Shown: piece by piece, positions 1 to 10,872 of the stretch | Numbering within the stretch: position 1 is the first letter of the stretch | Layout of the letters: every line of letters begins with the position of its first letter | Assembly (NCBI RefSeq): GCF_000803315.1 | Contig: NZ_JRMH01000001.1 | Span: 3,162,001-3,226,000, forward strand | Source of the DNA: Pectobacterium actinidiae | Lineage (GTDB): Bacteria; Pseudomonadota; Gammaproteobacteria; Enterobacterales; Enterobacteriaceae | Direction: 5' to 3' | DNA length: 64,000 nucleotides | The notes under the pieces: model-generated | Told to the model about the DNA's origin: nothing | Databases searched by the model: none | What the model saw: the letters and a program-made list of their open reading frames with translations, nothing else | Made by a program: the position numbers and the translations under genes

Positions 1-665
<665 letters not shown>

Positions 666-1067
666 TTGAAAATTACCCGCAGTGGTTCACACCCGTCCCA
701 GCCTGGCTCGGAAAGCTATTTTTCCGGCAATGTACGTATCGATGCGCCCTTTCAGGGCACCGCCCCCGCTCGGGTTGGCGGCGCGACGGTCACTTTTGAG
801 CCCCGCGCACGCACCGCATGGCATACCCATCCGCTCGGTCAGACGCTGATCGTCACACAGGGACGAGGCTGGCTTCAGGAATGGGGTGGCGACATTCAGG
901 AAATCAATCAGGGCGATATCGTCTGGATACCCGAAGGCGTAAAACACTGGCACGGCGCGACAGCACAAACCGCGATGACGCACATTGCCATTGCCGAGTC
1001 ACTTAACGGTAGCCCGGTCGACTGGCTGGAAAAAGTCAGCGATGAGCAGTACGAAAACGGGAAATAG
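666..1067 (+). CDS. Cupin protein, Mn-dependent hydroxynitrile lyase-like family
   Basis: Small single-domain cupin of 133 aa. I chose the TTG at 666 (preceded by AGAGAGG at a 5-base spacing) because family homology begins at MKITRSGSH; the upstream frame to 597 is unrelated. Cupin motif 1 is [14 protein letters not shown] and motif 2 is [16 protein letters not shown]. With this start the candidate metal ligands fall at His53, His55, Gln59 and His94. As I recall, these are the positions used by the cupin hydroxynitrile lyase GtHNL, and the C-terminal [12 protein letters not shown] is also typical of that group. The natural substrate of these enterobacterial homologues is not established. It is divergent from a LysR gene, its probable regulator. 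Confidence 0.85.
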   Translation: MKITRSGSHPSQPGSESYFSGNVRIDAPFQGTAPARVGGATVTFEPRARTAWHTHPLGQTLIVTQGRGWLQEWGGDIQEINQGDIVWIPEGVKHWHGATAQTAMTHIAIAESLNGSPVDWLEKVSDEQYENGK

Positions 1068-1155
1068 CATAAGGAAAAAATCGGCGCAGGGTCGAAGCAG
1101 CAAAGCCACTCAGCGTGAAGACTGAATGGCTTTTTCCCCTTGCTCAGCGATGCAG

Positions 1156-1479
1156 CTAGCGCATGTGGAGATTGACGCCAGAAACCTCTTTCCTGAGTTC
1201 AATTATCTCTTCAGCCAGCTCACGGCACAGCATCGCATTCATCAGGTGATCTTGCGCGTGCACGACGATAAGTTCGATATTGGTTTTTTCCTTACTCTGC
1301 TCGCCAATAAATCCGGTCTGGATCAATTGCGCCCGGTTCAGCGCCACCGCCGCCATTTTTAATAATTCATCGACGTGATCCCACTCTCCCCGGCGAGCGG
1401 ATCTCAGTGCTTCCATTGCACAGGAACGTGTTTCGCCAGATTTAACAATAAGCTCAATCATCCGCGTTTCTACATCCAT
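1156..1479 (-). CDS. PTS lactose/cellobiose-type IIA protein (orphan)
   Basis: 107 aa, the usual length of a stand-alone lactose/cellobiose family EIIA (like ChbA). This all-helical cytoplasmic protein accepts phosphate from HPr on a histidine; the conserved site is visible in IVVHAQDHLMNAM. The N-terminal pattern (IVKSGETRSCAMEALRSAR) is also typical. The start ATG follows GGGGGATGG. No EIIB or EIIC of the same family lies beside it, which is unusual because these subunits are normally encoded together. It may serve a permease encoded elsewhere or act in regulation. Neighbours are a cupin and a decayed ABC transporter, neither linked to PTS function. Confidence 0.88.
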   Translation of the reverse strand: MDVETRMIELIVKSGETRSCAMEALRSARRGEWDHVDELLKMAAVALNRAQLIQTGFIGEQSKEKTNIELIVVHAQDHLMNAMLCRELAEEIIELRKEVSGVNLHMR

Positions 1480-1650
1480 TTTTCCATCCCCCGAATATCA
1501 GTTGCTGTGTCACCTTTTTGTTGGTCAATTAACCCAAAATTGCAGACAAGCGCACATGACACCGAAGCAAATACGGTGCATTTGTTGTATCGCTACTTAT
1601 AGCCTGCACAATAAATATAGATGATGAACCAATATTTGTTTCTGTAAATC

Positions 1651-2040
1651 ATGATGTTATATCTCATTTCCGATGAAATAAATTTCACAGAAGCGTCAGC
1701 TTGTTTGTTTGGTGGCTGGGAGGTGTGGCAGCGCCGCGAACTGCTTGACGCCTTTCGCCAAACCATGACGCTGGCACTGAGCGGTGCCGCACTCACGACG
1801 CTCGCGGCTATCCCAATGGCCTGGCTGACGATCCGCCACCCCAGCCGCCAGTTTCGGTTTTTGGAAGGGTGTAATTACATCACCAGCTCTCTGCCGGGTA
1901 TCGTCGTCGCACTGACGCTGCACGTCCACCACGCAGATGCCAGTATCATTGAACTGAAAACCGTCAGTCACGCCGCTTTCGCGATAGGCCAACAGGTCAG
2001 CCTGAGCGTGAACGGTACGGCACACGTTTTCAGTCAATAA
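1651..2040 (+). pseudogene. Deletion remnant of a ferric-iron-type ABC transporter (permease fused to ATPase tail)
   Basis: The 129-codon frame does not make a plausible whole protein. Residues from about 20 to 92 ([18 protein letters not shown] to [12 protein letters not shown]) resemble an internal part of a binding-protein-dependent permease of the iron (FbpB/AfuB-like) type. From about residue 93 ([13 protein letters not shown]) to the end ([16 protein letters not shown]) it resembles the C-terminal TOBE-like tail of the matching ATPase (FbpC/AfuC-like). The simplest reading is one in-frame deletion that removed the end of the permease gene and most of the ATPase gene. No binding protein gene is present. 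The exact 5' limit is uncertain. It converges on arnF. Confidence 0.65.
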
Positions 2041-2057
2041 TCACCTTTGCAGGCGGC

Positions 2058-2450
2058 TTAGCGCACCGCCTGAGTGTTACGGCTCACCAGCCAGACGCCT
2101 AGCAGAATAATCAGGACACCGAGGGTTTTATGCAGGCTCATCGGTTCATTCAGCCACGGCAGGAAAACCGCCGCCAGATAAACCACCGCGTAGCTCAGGC
2201 TAATCAACGGATAGGCGCGGCTTAACGGCAGATAGCGCAGCACCATGAACCAGCACCCCATCGACAGCCCGTAGCAGATCACCCCGGTCAGCACCACAGC
2301 CGCAGGCCAGCCTGCCACCAACAAGCTGAGCGACGGCCAGTGCGCGAAGGAGATGCTCGGCAGCGCCAGCATGCCGCTTTTCATTAACACCTGCGCGGTG
2401 CTGGCTAGCACAATGCTGATAATCGCCCAGGCATAGCCTCTTTTTGCCAT
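2058..2450 (-). CDS. arnF: ArnF, undecaprenyl-phosphate-L-Ara4N flippase subunit
   Basis: 130 aa when started at 2450 ([16 protein letters not shown]); an ATG one codon upstream at 2453 is equally possible and overlaps the arnE stop. It is a small four-helix EamA/SMR-like membrane protein that pairs with ArnE to move undecaprenyl-phosphate-L-Ara4N across the inner membrane. Hydrophobic segments lie at about residues 7-25, 43-62, 69-88 and 101-122, and the tail [14 protein letters not shown] is typical. AGGGGGG lies just upstream of the start. Last gene of the arn operon, converging on the ABC transporter remnant. Confidence 0.93.
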   Translation of the reverse strand: MAKRGYAWAIISIVLASTAQVLMKSGMLALPSISFAHWPSLSLLVAGWPAAVVLTGVICYGLSMGCWFMVLRYLPLSRAYPLISLSYAVVYLAAVFLPWLNEPMSLHKTLGVLIILLGVWLVSRNTQAVR

Positions 2451-2791
2451 CATCCCCCCTGCATCAGATAGATACCGGTGACAATTAGCGCAATACCCCA
2501 CCAGTGGTGCCTGTCCACACGCTCGCCAAACCCGTAGTGCGCCAGCAGCGTGACCAGAACGAAATTAATACTCAGCAGCGGATACGCCACGCCAAGCGGG
2601 AGATGCTGCAACACCACCAGCCACAGCAGCAGCCCGATACCGAGCAGCAAGGCCGCCACCATCAGCCATCCCAGCGTCACGCGCTGGCGTCGATGCGTCG
2701 GCAAACGCCGCCAGCACTCCGCCGCCTGTTTCTGGCACAGTTGCCCTAAACTAGTCAGCAGGCAGACGACGGCAACCAAGAGATAACTCAT
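2450..2791 (-). CDS. arnE: ArnE, undecaprenyl-phosphate-L-Ara4N flippase subunit
   Basis: 113 aa, EamA/SMR-like, partner of ArnF. Four hydrophobic segments are visible, starting with [20 protein letters not shown], and the C-terminus [15 protein letters not shown] is typical of the family. Its ATG overlaps the arnT stop codon (ATGA), so translational coupling is likely. It is shorter than ArnF, as in other enterobacteria. Function follows from the family and from its fixed place in the operon. Confidence 0.93.
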   Translation of the reverse strand: MSYLLVAVVCLLTSLGQLCQKQAAECWRRLPTHRRQRVTLGWLMVAALLLGIGLLLWLVVLQHLPLGVAYPLLSINFVLVTLLAHYGFGERVDRHHWWGIALIVTGIYLMQGG

Positions 2792-4458
2792 GGCGCGACC
2801 TGCTTATAAAACAGCAGTACGTAACGGTGCGATTTTCTCAACTGATTCGGCACAGGCAGATTGCGGTACTCATCATCGCTGTCCCGGTCGATTTTCAGCA
2901 CCAGCGCGACATTTCCGCTACGCCGTTTCTCGGCAAGCCAGTCTGGAAACGCCTCCTCATCGACAAAGCGATCAGCGGAATCCGCATAGTTCAGCCCATA
3001 GTTCAGCTCGCCCCGCGCTTTAAATAAGGTGATATCGCTACGCTTCAACTCCCACGCCAGTCCGGCCGCCAGCCCCACTTCGTCGCTAAGAACATAGCGG
3101 CTGTCTTGCAGCAACGGCTGGTGGCTACGAATAAAGGTTTGGGGGTTCTTTGAATCCACCACGCTCGCCGGCATACTCCCGCCAACGAGCAGCGCCAGAA
3201 ATAATGGACAGCCCGCGACCAGATAGCCCCACGCCCGCTGCTTTTTCAGGCTGACAGCGGCAAAGGCCACCCAGCCGATAAAACAGACCACACCCGAGAC
3301 GATGGTCAGCCCTTCTCCCGACTGATAGAAATGCGGCACGATGATGCCGAGGCCAAGCGCGACAACGGCGAGCACCAGCACAGTGCCGAAGGCAATATTG
3401 AGCCAGCTATTGATGCGCAATACTCGTTCTCGTACGGCGGGTGCCAGCCCGGCAATCCATGCCGCCATCAGCAACGCCAGCGGTGCAAAGCACGGCAGAA
3501 TATAAGTCAGCAACTTACCCTTAGCGATGCTGAAAAACAGCAGCGGCATCACCATCCAACACAGCAGAAGGAACCGCTCCGGGTGCGCCTTCCGTTCCGT
3601 CCAGCCACTGCGCAACGCGCCCGGCAGCAGCGCTAGCCAGGGGAACGTTCCGAGAATCAAAACCGGCAGGTAATACCAGAACGGAGCCTTATGCTGTGCA
3701 TCGTCTTCGGCAAAACGCTGGATATGCTCAACCCAAAAAAAGTAATGCCAGTAATCGGCTTCGCGTGCATGCACCGCCAGCGCCCACGGCGCACTCAGCA
3801 ATACCGCGACAACAACTGCCAGCGGCCCGAACAGCAACAGTTCCTTAATCCGCTTTTGCGCCAGCGCCACCGGTAGCACACTGATGACCGGCAACGCCAG
3901 CGCCAGAAAGCCTTTGGTCATAAACCCCATGCCACAGGCCAGCCCCATCAGCCCCCAGGCTACGAGCCGTTCACCCGTCAACGTAGCCCGCAAGATCAGA
4001 GCGTGACTGAACAGCGCCGCCGTCATCCAGAGCGTCACCATCGGATCGAGCACGCTGTAGGTGCCGATGCCATACACAAGCAGTGAGGTGAGATAGATCA
4101 TCGTCGCCAGCAGCGCGGTGCGCTGGTTTTTCCACAGCAGCATCGCCAGCCAGAACACCAGCAGCGCGCTCAACCCGGTAGAAAATACCGCGGCAAAGCG
4201 CACGGCAAAATTGGTATGACCTAATAACCACTGACTGATGTTATTCAGCCAGTATCCCGCCACGGGTTTCTCAAAATAGCGAATACCCAACAAATGCGGC
4301 ACGATCCAATCGCCCCGCTGAAGCATCTCGCGACTGATTTCGGCATAGCGTGTTTCGTCCGGCGACCACAGCAAACGACCGTTCAGCGGCAACAGGTAGA
4401 GTAATGCAAATAACACCATTACCACGGTGCTTTTCCGTTTTATCAGGTTTTTTTCCAT
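2788..4458 (-). CDS. arnT: ArnT, L-Ara4N lipid A transferase
   Basis: 556 aa, close to the 550 aa of the E. coli enzyme, when started at the ATG at 4458 (MEKNLIKRKSTVV), which follows GGGAG. An upstream in-frame extension to 4503 would overlap arnD and is not conserved. ArnT is a GT-C glycosyltransferase of the inner membrane that moves L-Ara4N from undecaprenyl phosphate onto lipid A on the periplasmic side, giving resistance to polymyxin and cationic peptides. The first periplasmic loop shows the GT-C signature WSPDETRYAEISREML with its acidic pair (D, E), and FEKPVAGYWLNN follows. About 12 hydrophobic segments precede a soluble C-terminal part. Gap to arnD is 17 bases. Confidence 0.96.
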   Translation of the reverse strand: MEKNLIKRKSTVVMVLFALLYLLPLNGRLLWSPDETRYAEISREMLQRGDWIVPHLLGIRYFEKPVAGYWLNNISQWLLGHTNFAVRFAAVFSTGLSALLVFWLAMLLWKNQRTALLATMIYLTSLLVYGIGTYSVLDPMVTLWMTAALFSHALILRATLTGERLVAWGLMGLACGMGFMTKGFLALALPVISVLPVALAQKRIKELLLFGPLAVVVAVLLSAPWALAVHAREADYWHYFFWVEHIQRFAEDDAQHKAPFWYYLPVLILGTFPWLALLPGALRSGWTERKAHPERFLLLCWMVMPLLFFSIAKGKLLTYILPCFAPLALLMAAWIAGLAPAVRERVLRINSWLNIAFGTVLVLAVVALGLGIIVPHFYQSGEGLTIVSGVVCFIGWVAFAAVSLKKQRAWGYLVAGCPLFLALLVGGSMPASVVDSKNPQTFIRSHQPLLQDSRYVLSDEVGLAAGLAWELKRSDITLFKARGELNYGLNYADSADRFVDEEAFPDWLAEKRRSGNVALVLKIDRDSDDEYRNLPVPNQLRKSHRYVLLFYKQVAP

Positions 4459-4475
4459 GCTATCTCCCGCTCTCT

Positions 4476-5369
4476 TTATTCTTCCACTTGCACGCCAAGC
4501 CACCCTTCCCGTCCGGGGAACGGCGCACGTTTAATCCGCCCGACGGGCAACGTGGCTCGGTCATCAGGCAGCAATGAGGAAAGCGGACAAAATTCGATGT
4601 GCTGCTGACGGGCACGAAGCAGCAACTGACGGAACAACGCCAGCTTCGCACCGCCTTCAACCTCCGCATGGATGGTGTAGACCGGCACGCCGCGGTCATG
4701 CTGGATGGCATCAAGAATGAAATCGTTAAATTCGCCGTCGCTCACGCGCTCGCCGATGACTTCATCGTAGGTCGGCAAGGTGACCGGGATCTGCACGGTA
4801 CCCAAATCACCATTTTTCAGGCGTGGTCGGAAAGGTCGGGTGCCGCGGCAGTCGCTGTTATAGCCCAGATTCCAGCGCTGCTTCATCTCGACAACGCGCG
4901 AATCGGCTCGCCAGCCCGCCACAGCGGAACAGTGCACCGGCGATAGCAGAATCGATGTTAGTTCGTCCATGCCTTCACGGAATTGCGCGGCCAACTGTGT
5001 ATCCGACCAGCGGGCAACATTCGCCTGCCAGCCGTGATGATCCCACGCGTGTAGCCCCACCTCATGCCCGGCGTCGTGCGTCTGGCGGATTAACGCGCCA
5101 AACCGTGCGCCGATACGACGCCCCGGCCACGCCGTACCAGCCAGCAAGATATCCCAGCCGTAGAGCGAGGCCGCATTGGAGCGCAGCATCTTCCATAAAA
5201 AGCGCGGGCGTAGCAGGCGCCACAGGTGACGCCCCATGTTGTCCGGCCCGACGCTAAAAAAGACACTCGCCTGAATATCGAATTCCGCCAGTACATCCAG
5301 CAGCGCAGGCACGCCGTCCCGCGTACCGCGCCAGGTATCGACATCTATCCGCAGGCCAACACGCGTCAT
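4476..5369 (-). CDS. arnD: ArnD, 4-deoxy-4-formamido-L-arabinose-phosphoundecaprenol deformylase
   Basis: 297 aa with the NodB/polysaccharide-deacetylase fold. [17 protein letters not shown] supplies the first acidic residues, and [15 protein letters not shown] has the histidines expected for metal binding. It removes the formyl group from undecaprenyl-phosphate-L-Ara4FN so that the free amino sugar can be flipped and transferred by ArnT. The ATG overlaps the arnA stop by four bases, indicating coupled translation. A weakly hydrophobic stretch near residues 60-75 may associate with the membrane. Confidence 0.95.
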   Translation of the reverse strand: MTRVGLRIDVDTWRGTRDGVPALLDVLAEFDIQASVFFSVGPDNMGRHLWRLLRPRFLWKMLRSNAASLYGWDILLAGTAWPGRRIGARFGALIRQTHDAGHEVGLHAWDHHGWQANVARWSDTQLAAQFREGMDELTSILLSPVHCSAVAGWRADSRVVEMKQRWNLGYNSDCRGTRPFRPRLKNGDLGTVQIPVTLPTYDEVIGERVSDGEFNDFILDAIQHDRGVPVYTIHAEVEGGAKLALFRQLLLRARQQHIEFCPLSSLLPDDRATLPVGRIKRAPFPGREGWLGVQVEE

Positions 5370-7366
5370 CGCTGCGCTTCCTTGGCGTCAGCGGTATTCT
5401 GGAGGTCAACGGTACGCAGGAAATAATCCAGCGTTTCCGCGACTGTTTGCTCCATCTTCACCGTCGGTTCCCATTCCAGCAGGCGTTTAGCGTTGCGAAT
5501 GCTCGGCGTGCGGTGCGCGACATCCTGATAACCTTTGCCGTAATAGCTGCTGCTTTCCACGTCAATAAATCCGGCGAACGGTGGGAAGCAGTCACGCAGC
5601 GGGTGTGCATTAAAGCTGGTCAGCAGCATTTCGCCCAGTTCGCGGATACTGGCTTCATTATGCGGATTACCGATGTTGATGATCTGGCCGTCACACTGGC
5701 CGTTGCGGTTTTCAATAATGCGGAACAGCGCTTCAATGCCGTCATGAATGTCGGTAAAGCAGCGCTTCTGCGCGCCGCCATCCACCAGCTTGATTGGCGA
5801 TCCTTCCACCAGATTGAGGATCAACTGGGTAATGGCACGAGAGCTGCCGATGCGTGCGGCATCCAGCGTATCCAGACGCGGCCCCATCCAGTTAAACGGA
5901 CGGAACAGCGTGAAACGCAGGCCGTTTTTCGCGCCGTACGCCCAGATCACCCGATCCAGCAATTGCTTGGATACGGAGTAGATCCAGCGCTGCTTGTTGA
6001 TCGGCCCGACAATCAGGCGCGAGGTATCTTCATCAAACTCGTTGTCGTCACACATGCCGTACACTTCAGAAGTGGACGGGAAAACGATGCGTTTGTTGTA
6101 GCGCACGCAGTCGCGCACGATTTTCAGGTTCTCTTCAAAGTCCAGTTCAAACACGCGCAGCGGGTTACGGGTGTATTCAATCGGCGTGGCAATCGCCACC
6201 AGCGGCAGAATGACATCGCATTTCTTGATGTGGTATTCGATCCATTCGTTATGGATGCTGATATCGCCTTCCACAAAATGGAAACGCGGATCGCCAAGAA
6301 AACGGGCGATGGCATCCGAGCTGATATCCAGCCCGTAGATCTCATAGCGTTCGTCGCGCAGCAGGCGTTCGGTCAGATGGTTACCGATAAAACCGTTCAC
6401 GCCGAGGATCAGGACGCGCGTGCGGCGTCGTTGCACGCGGCTGGCGAGGTTACCCAGCCGCGCCAGCGGCATCATGCCCATTTCTGCCGCCAGTCGGCTA
6501 CCCGACATATACAGCCCTGCTTCACTCTGCCCGCTGACGATCTCAAGCGCGTCTTCACCACAGGACACCACCAGCGGCGACGTCGAGATAATCGCGCCAG
6601 GCTTACCACCTATCTTGTCCTTTACAACGCGCGCGCGCCAAATCGTCACTTTACGCTCACCGAGAAACGTAAACGCGCCCGGATACGGCTCCGTCACCGC
6701 GCGGATCAGGTTGTTAATCTCACGGGCGCTTTTGTGCCAGTCGATCAGCCCATCAGCCGCCGCGCGACGTCCGAAATAGCTGGCTCGGCTTTCATCCTGC
6801 GGCGTCAGCGTAATCTCACGCGAGCGGATCAACGGTAATTGCTGCGCCAGCAAAGCGGCAGCGGCGGTACGGCATTTTCCATGCAGAGTCAGCGCAGTGT
6901 CTTCCTCGTCAATCGCCACCACGGCCTGGGCGACGATATCACCCGCATCGGCGCGGGACACCATCTTGTGCAGCGTCACGCCCGTTTGCGTTTCACCGTT
7001 CACCAGCACCCAATTCACCGGCGCACGTCCCCGGTAGCGCGGTAGCAGTGAACCGTGGAGATTGAACGCGCCAAACGCTGGCAACTGGAGAATGTCATCG
7101 CTTAATAACGTGCGGTAATAGAAGGAAAAAATAACGTCTGGTACCAGTTCCCGAATGCGGTTCACCCAGAGCGGATGGTTAATGTCTTCCGGTGCAAACA
7201 CCGGCACGTCCATTTCCGCAGCCGCTTTCGCCACCGACCCATAGAAGTGATTCTCGCCCGGTGCATCGCTGTGCGTGAACACGGCTTGAATCTCATAGCC
7301 CGCGAGCTTTAACGCCTCAAGACCGACGCAGCCGATATCATGGTAGGCAAATACGATCGTTTTCAT
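5366..7366 (-). CDS. arnA: ArnA, bifunctional UDP-L-Ara4N formyltransferase / UDP-glucuronate decarboxylase
   Basis: 666 aa, near the 660 aa of E. coli ArnA. The N-terminal formyltransferase (about 1-305) shows [12 protein letters not shown] with Asn102 and His104, and Asp140 in [11 protein letters not shown], the catalytic set described for the family. The C-terminal NAD-dependent short-chain dehydrogenase domain has the Rossmann motif [10 protein letters not shown] near residue 322 and the YSVSKQ Tyr/Lys pair. The C-terminal half oxidatively decarboxylates UDP-glucuronate, ArnB aminates the product, and the N-terminal half formylates it. It overlaps arnC and arnD by four bases each. The long open frame opposite (5447-6838) is a shadow. 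Confidence 0.97.
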   Translation of the reverse strand: MKTIVFAYHDIGCVGLEALKLAGYEIQAVFTHSDAPGENHFYGSVAKAAAEMDVPVFAPEDINHPLWVNRIRELVPDVIFSFYYRTLLSDDILQLPAFGAFNLHGSLLPRYRGRAPVNWVLVNGETQTGVTLHKMVSRADAGDIVAQAVVAIDEEDTALTLHGKCRTAAAALLAQQLPLIRSREITLTPQDESRASYFGRRAAADGLIDWHKSAREINNLIRAVTEPYPGAFTFLGERKVTIWRARVVKDKIGGKPGAIISTSPLVVSCGEDALEIVSGQSEAGLYMSGSRLAAEMGMMPLARLGNLASRVQRRRTRVLILGVNGFIGNHLTERLLRDERYEIYGLDISSDAIARFLGDPRFHFVEGDISIHNEWIEYHIKKCDVILPLVAIATPIEYTRNPLRVFELDFEENLKIVRDCVRYNKRIVFPSTSEVYGMCDDNEFDEDTSRLIVGPINKQRWIYSVSKQLLDRVIWAYGAKNGLRFTLFRPFNWMGPRLDTLDAARIGSSRAITQLILNLVEGSPIKLVDGGAQKRCFTDIHDGIEALFRIIENRNGQCDGQIINIGNPHNEASIRELGEMLLTSFNAHPLRDCFPPFAGFIDVESSSYYGKGYQDVAHRTPSIRNAKRLLEWEPTVKMEQTVAETLDYFLRTVDLQNTADAKEAQR

Positions 7367-8346
7367 TCTTCTTCATCCCGTAAACTGGTGGTCAGTGGCG
7401 TTGCCGCACTCACTGTTTTTTGCACAAAATAGCGTGGTCGGGCACGGACATCGGTATAGATACGGCCGATGTATTCCCCCAATAGCCCCATCCCGACGAA
7501 CTGCGCGCCGATAAACATGAACAACACGGCAAACAGCGTGAACACGCCCTCTGCCGCCCATTCCGCACCGAGGAACAGACGCAGGCCGATCAACAGCAGC
7601 GCCAGCAGGAAGCCCGACAGCGCAACCACGCTGCCGATCAGGCTGAGTATGCGCAGCGGTGTCGTCGTCAGGCAGGTCAGCAGGTCGTACATCAGGTTAA
7701 TCAGCTTCAAAAAGCTGTATTTGGACGTGCCGAATTCGCGCTCGGCATGCATCACGTCGATCTCGATGGTTTTCCGGGCGAAGGTATTGGCAAGGATAGG
7801 AATAAAGGTGCTGCGTTCGTGGCAGCGCAGCATCGCGATGACAATGTGACGACGATACGCGCGCAGCATACAGCCGTAATCCACCATCGATTTCCCGGTT
7901 GAACGCCGGATCATCATATTGATGGTTTTCGAGGCCAGTTTGCGAAACAGCGAATCCTTCCGGTTTGCCCGTACGGTGCCGACCACGTCATACCCTTGCG
8001 CGGCGTACTCAACCAGCCGCGGGATTTCTTCCGGCGGATTCTGTAAATCGGCATCAAGCGTGATCACTACGTCACCCACCGCCTGCTGAAACCCAGCCAT
8101 GATGGCCGAGTGCTGACCATAGTTGCGATTCAACAGCACGGTAATAATGTGCTTTTCCGGGTCACTCGCCGCCTCAGTCAGCAGATCCGCCGAACGATCG
8201 CTGCTGCCGTCATCAACCAGAATAATTTCCCAGGGTTTACCAATCTGCCGACAGGCTGCCAGCGTCCGTTCGATCAGTACCGGCAGACTTTCTTCTTCGT
8301 TATAAACGGGAATCACAATAGAAACATTTTTGATGTCATCACTCAC
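7363..8346 (-). CDS. arnC: ArnC, undecaprenyl-phosphate 4-deoxy-4-formamido-L-arabinose transferase
   Basis: 327 aa GT2 glycosyltransferase. The GT-A core is at the N-terminus ([17 protein letters not shown], then [13 protein letters not shown] with the metal-binding DAD, and [14 protein letters not shown]). Two transmembrane helices follow at about 235-257 and 268-292. It moves the formylated amino sugar from UDP to undecaprenyl phosphate on the cytoplasmic face. The start overlaps the end of arnB by eight bases and the stop overlaps arnA by four, so the whole operon is tightly packed. Confidence 0.96.
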   Translation of the reverse strand: MSDDIKNVSIVIPVYNEEESLPVLIERTLAACRQIGKPWEIILVDDGSSDRSADLLTEAASDPEKHIITVLLNRNYGQHSAIMAGFQQAVGDVVITLDADLQNPPEEIPRLVEYAAQGYDVVGTVRANRKDSLFRKLASKTINMMIRRSTGKSMVDYGCMLRAYRRHIVIAMLRCHERSTFIPILANTFARKTIEIDVMHAEREFGTSKYSFLKLINLMYDLLTCLTTTPLRILSLIGSVVALSGFLLALLLIGLRLFLGAEWAAEGVFTLFAVLFMFIGAQFVGMGLLGEYIGRIYTDVRARPRYFVQKTVSAATPLTTSLRDEEE

Positions 8347-9487
8347 GAACAGACTCCAGAATCGAGGTTAGCGCCGCAACGACGCGATCGACATCGCTGT
8401 CCTGCATATCGGGGAACAGCGGCAGCGTCATCAGCGATGCCGAATTCCATTCCGTTGCCGGCAGGTGCAAGTGGGGATAGCGCTCACGGTAGTATTTCTG
8501 CGTATGCACCGCTCTGAAATGCAGCCCGGTGCCAATGCCGCGCGTTTGCAGCGCCGCCATCAGAGCATCGCGTGAAATACCGCACTGCGCTTCATCTACG
8601 CGCACCATAAACAGGTGCCAGGCGTGCAGATGGGGATAGTCAGGAACGGCCAGCGGCGGGAGCGGCAGCGAGCGCAACTGGGTGAGATAACGTGCTGCAA
8701 GCTGCTGGCGACGGGCGTTAATCGCCGGGAGTTTATCCAGTTGAACCAGCGCAATCGCCGCATTGATATCCGCCAGATTGTATTTAAACCCCGGCGTCAC
8801 CACTTCGGCCTGCGGCTTGCGCCCCTGCAATTGTCTATCGAACGCATCCACGCCCAGCCCGTGAAACTTCAGGCTGCGTAGTCGTTCGGCAAGTACCTCG
8901 TCATCCGTCACCACCATGCCGCCTTCCGCACAGGTGATATTTTTAATCGCGTGAAACGAGAATATGGCGGTGCCACGCGCACCGATCCATTCATCACGAT
9001 ATTGCGTACCGACGGCGTGCGCCGCATCCTCTATCAGCGGGATACCGTAGCGTTCGCTGATATCATGCAGCGCCGTCAGATCGGCCGGAGCGCCAGCGTA
9101 ATGCACGGGAATAATCGCTTTGGTCTTCGGAGTGATGGCCGCCTCCACATCCTGTGGTCGCACCATCAGCGTATGCCGATCCACATCGACCATCACCGGT
9201 TCAGCCCCCAAGAGCGTGATGATATTGACGGTTGAAACCCAGGTTTGGGATGGCGTAATCACCTCGTCACCGGGGCCAATACCGAGCGCCATCAGCGTGA
9301 CGTGCATTCCGCCCGTTGCCGAACTGACCGCAATCGCCTGTCGGCACCCTATTCGCTGGCAAAACGCCTGCTCTAATTGCTGACATTTCGGCCCCGTGGT
9401 TATCCAGCCGGATTGTAATACTTCAGCCACGGCAGCAATTTCCTCTTCGCCCATGTTCGGGCGAGAAAAAGGCAAAAAATCCGTCAT
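8339..9487 (-). CDS. arnB: ArnB, UDP-4-amino-4-deoxy-L-arabinose:oxoglutarate aminotransferase
   Basis: 382 aa PLP-dependent aminotransferase of the DegT/DnrJ/EryC1 family. The start [16 protein letters not shown] at 9487 matches the usual family N-terminus; an ATG 13 codons upstream is open but not conserved. The PLP lysine is Lys182 in [15 protein letters not shown], and [11 protein letters not shown] carries the aspartate that contacts the cofactor. It uses glutamate to aminate UDP-4-keto-arabinose. First gene of the operon, with a PmrA box 62 bases upstream, which points to control by PmrAB. Confidence 0.97.
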   Translation of the reverse strand: MTDFLPFSRPNMGEEEIAAVAEVLQSGWITTGPKCQQLEQAFCQRIGCRQAIAVSSATGGMHVTLMALGIGPGDEVITPSQTWVSTVNIITLLGAEPVMVDVDRHTLMVRPQDVEAAITPKTKAIIPVHYAGAPADLTALHDISERYGIPLIEDAAHAVGTQYRDEWIGARGTAIFSFHAIKNITCAEGGMVVTDDEVLAERLRSLKFHGLGVDAFDRQLQGRKPQAEVVTPGFKYNLADINAAIALVQLDKLPAINARRQQLAARYLTQLRSLPLPPLAVPDYPHLHAWHLFMVRVDEAQCGISRDALMAALQTRGIGTGLHFRAVHTQKYYRERYPHLHLPATEWNSASLMTLPLFPDMQDSDVDRVVAALTSILESVRE

Positions 9488-9548
9488 AACGTATTCCCAA
9501 AATAAATAATGGCGAGAAATCATCATTCAGCAGTCTAAATAATGAAGC

Positions 9549-9565
9549 CTTAAGCCAACCTTAAT
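9549..9565 (-). promoter_or_regulatory. PmrA (BasR) box of the arn operon
   Basis: The plus strand reads CTTAAG-CCAAC-CTTAAT, two half-sites separated by five bases, matching the known PmrA recognition pattern (C/T)TTAA(G/T)-N5-(C/T)TTAA(G/T). It lies in the 218-bp gap between ugd and arnB, facing arnB. A CATTAT hexamer five bases downstream on the minus strand could serve as the -10 element. No box of this quality was seen ahead of ugd. Confidence 0.8.
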
Positions 9566-9705
9566 TTATTACGACAATCATAAAACCACAGATAAACGGC
9601 ACGACATGACAAAACAGCCAAAAGACATAACTAATTACAATGCAAAAATGAACTTTTCGAGAATAACCGAAGAGCAAAATATTGGTTTATTGATTGACGG
9701 AAAAA

Positions 9706-10872
9706 TCAATCTTCGCCGAATAAATCTCGCGTATAGACTTTCCCCATCACATCTTTTAATTCATCGGCATAACGATTGGTAATAATAATGTCACACTGCT
9801 GTTTGAAACTGTCGAGTTGATGAATGATAGGGAAATCTAAAAAATCATCATCATCAATCCCGGGTTCATAAATCACCACGTTGATTCCTTTCGCTTTTAT
9901 CCTTTTCATAATGCCCTGAATGGAAGAGAAGCGAAAATTAGTCGACCCCGCTTTCATGATGAGGCGATGGACGCCGACGGTCTTCGGGTGGCGACGAATA
10001 ATCGTGTCGGCAATGAAGTCTTTTCTCGTATGGTTAGCCTCTACGATAGCCTTGATCAGGTTATTCGGCACGGTACGATAATTGGCCAAAAGCTGCCGGG
10101 TATCCTTTGGTAAACAGTAGCCGCCATAGCCGAAAGAAGGATTGTTGTAGTAATCGCCAATACGCGGATCGAGACATACGCCTTCAATAATCTGCCGGGC
10201 ATTCAGTCCTAGCGATTCAGCATAGCTGTCCAACTCGTTAAAGTAGGCCACGCGCATCGCCAGAAAAGTATTCGCAAACAGTTTTATCGCTTCAGCCTCG
10301 GTTGGATCGGTAAACAGCACGCGAATATCTTTTTTTAATGCACATTCCATCAATACGTTAGCGAAGAATCTTGCCCTTTCTGACCGCTCACCCACCACAA
10401 TCCGCGACGGGTAAAGACTGTCGTGCAGCGCCTTTCCCTCACGTAAAAACTCGGGCGAAAAAATGATGTTACCCGTATCCAACTGCTGGCTGATTTTCTC
10501 CGTGAAGCCAACGGGCACCGTCGATTTAATCACCATAATGGCCTGCGGATTAATCGCCAGCACGTCGCGAATCACCGCCTCTACCGATGACGTGTTGAAA
10601 TAGTTGGTTTGCGGATCGTAATCCGTCGGCGTCGCGATAATCACGAACTGCGCATCGCGATACGCCTCACGCTTATCCAGCGTAGCGGAAAAATTCAGCG
10701 TCTCATGTTGTAAAAAACGCGCAATCTCGGCGTCATTAATCGGCGATTTTCGTTGATTCAACAACGCCACTTTTTCAGCTACAATATCCAACGCCACAAC
10801 CTGATGCTGTTGCGCTAATAATAATCCATTCGATAAACCGACATATCCCGTTCCACTAATCGCTATTTTCAT
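9706..10872 (-). CDS. ugd: UDP-glucose 6-dehydrogenase
   Basis: 388 aa, the same length as E. coli Ugd. It oxidises UDP-glucose to UDP-glucuronate, the first committed precursor for L-Ara4N and for many capsules. It has the N-terminal Rossmann motif [15 protein letters not shown], the central signature [14 protein letters not shown] with the catalytic cysteine, and the C-terminal [10 protein letters not shown]. It points the same way as the arn operon, but 218 bp and a PmrA box intervene before arnB, so it probably has its own promoter in the long region upstream. Confidence 0.96.
   Translation of the reverse strand: MKIAISGTGYVGLSNGLLLAQQHQVVALDIVAEKVALLNQRKSPINDAEIARFLQHETLNFSATLDKREAYRDAQFVIIATPTDYDPQTNYFNTSSVEAVIRDVLAINPQAIMVIKSTVPVGFTEKISQQLDTGNIIFSPEFLREGKALHDSLYPSRIVVGERSERARFFANVLMECALKKDIRVLFTDPTEAEAIKLFANTFLAMRVAYFNELDSYAESLGLNARQIIEGVCLDPRIGDYYNNPSFGYGGYCLPKDTRQLLANYRTVPNNLIKAIVEANHTRKDFIADTIIRRHPKTVGVHRLIMKAGSTNFRFSSIQGIMKRIKAKGINVVIYEPGIDDDDFLDFPIIHQLDSFKQQCDIIITNRYADELKDVMGKVYTRDLFGED

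Noticed and set aside
5447..6838. 463-codon open frame opposite arnA
   Set aside because: It is antisense to the highly conserved ArnA sequence, has no ribosome site and no family resemblance; it arises from codon bias.
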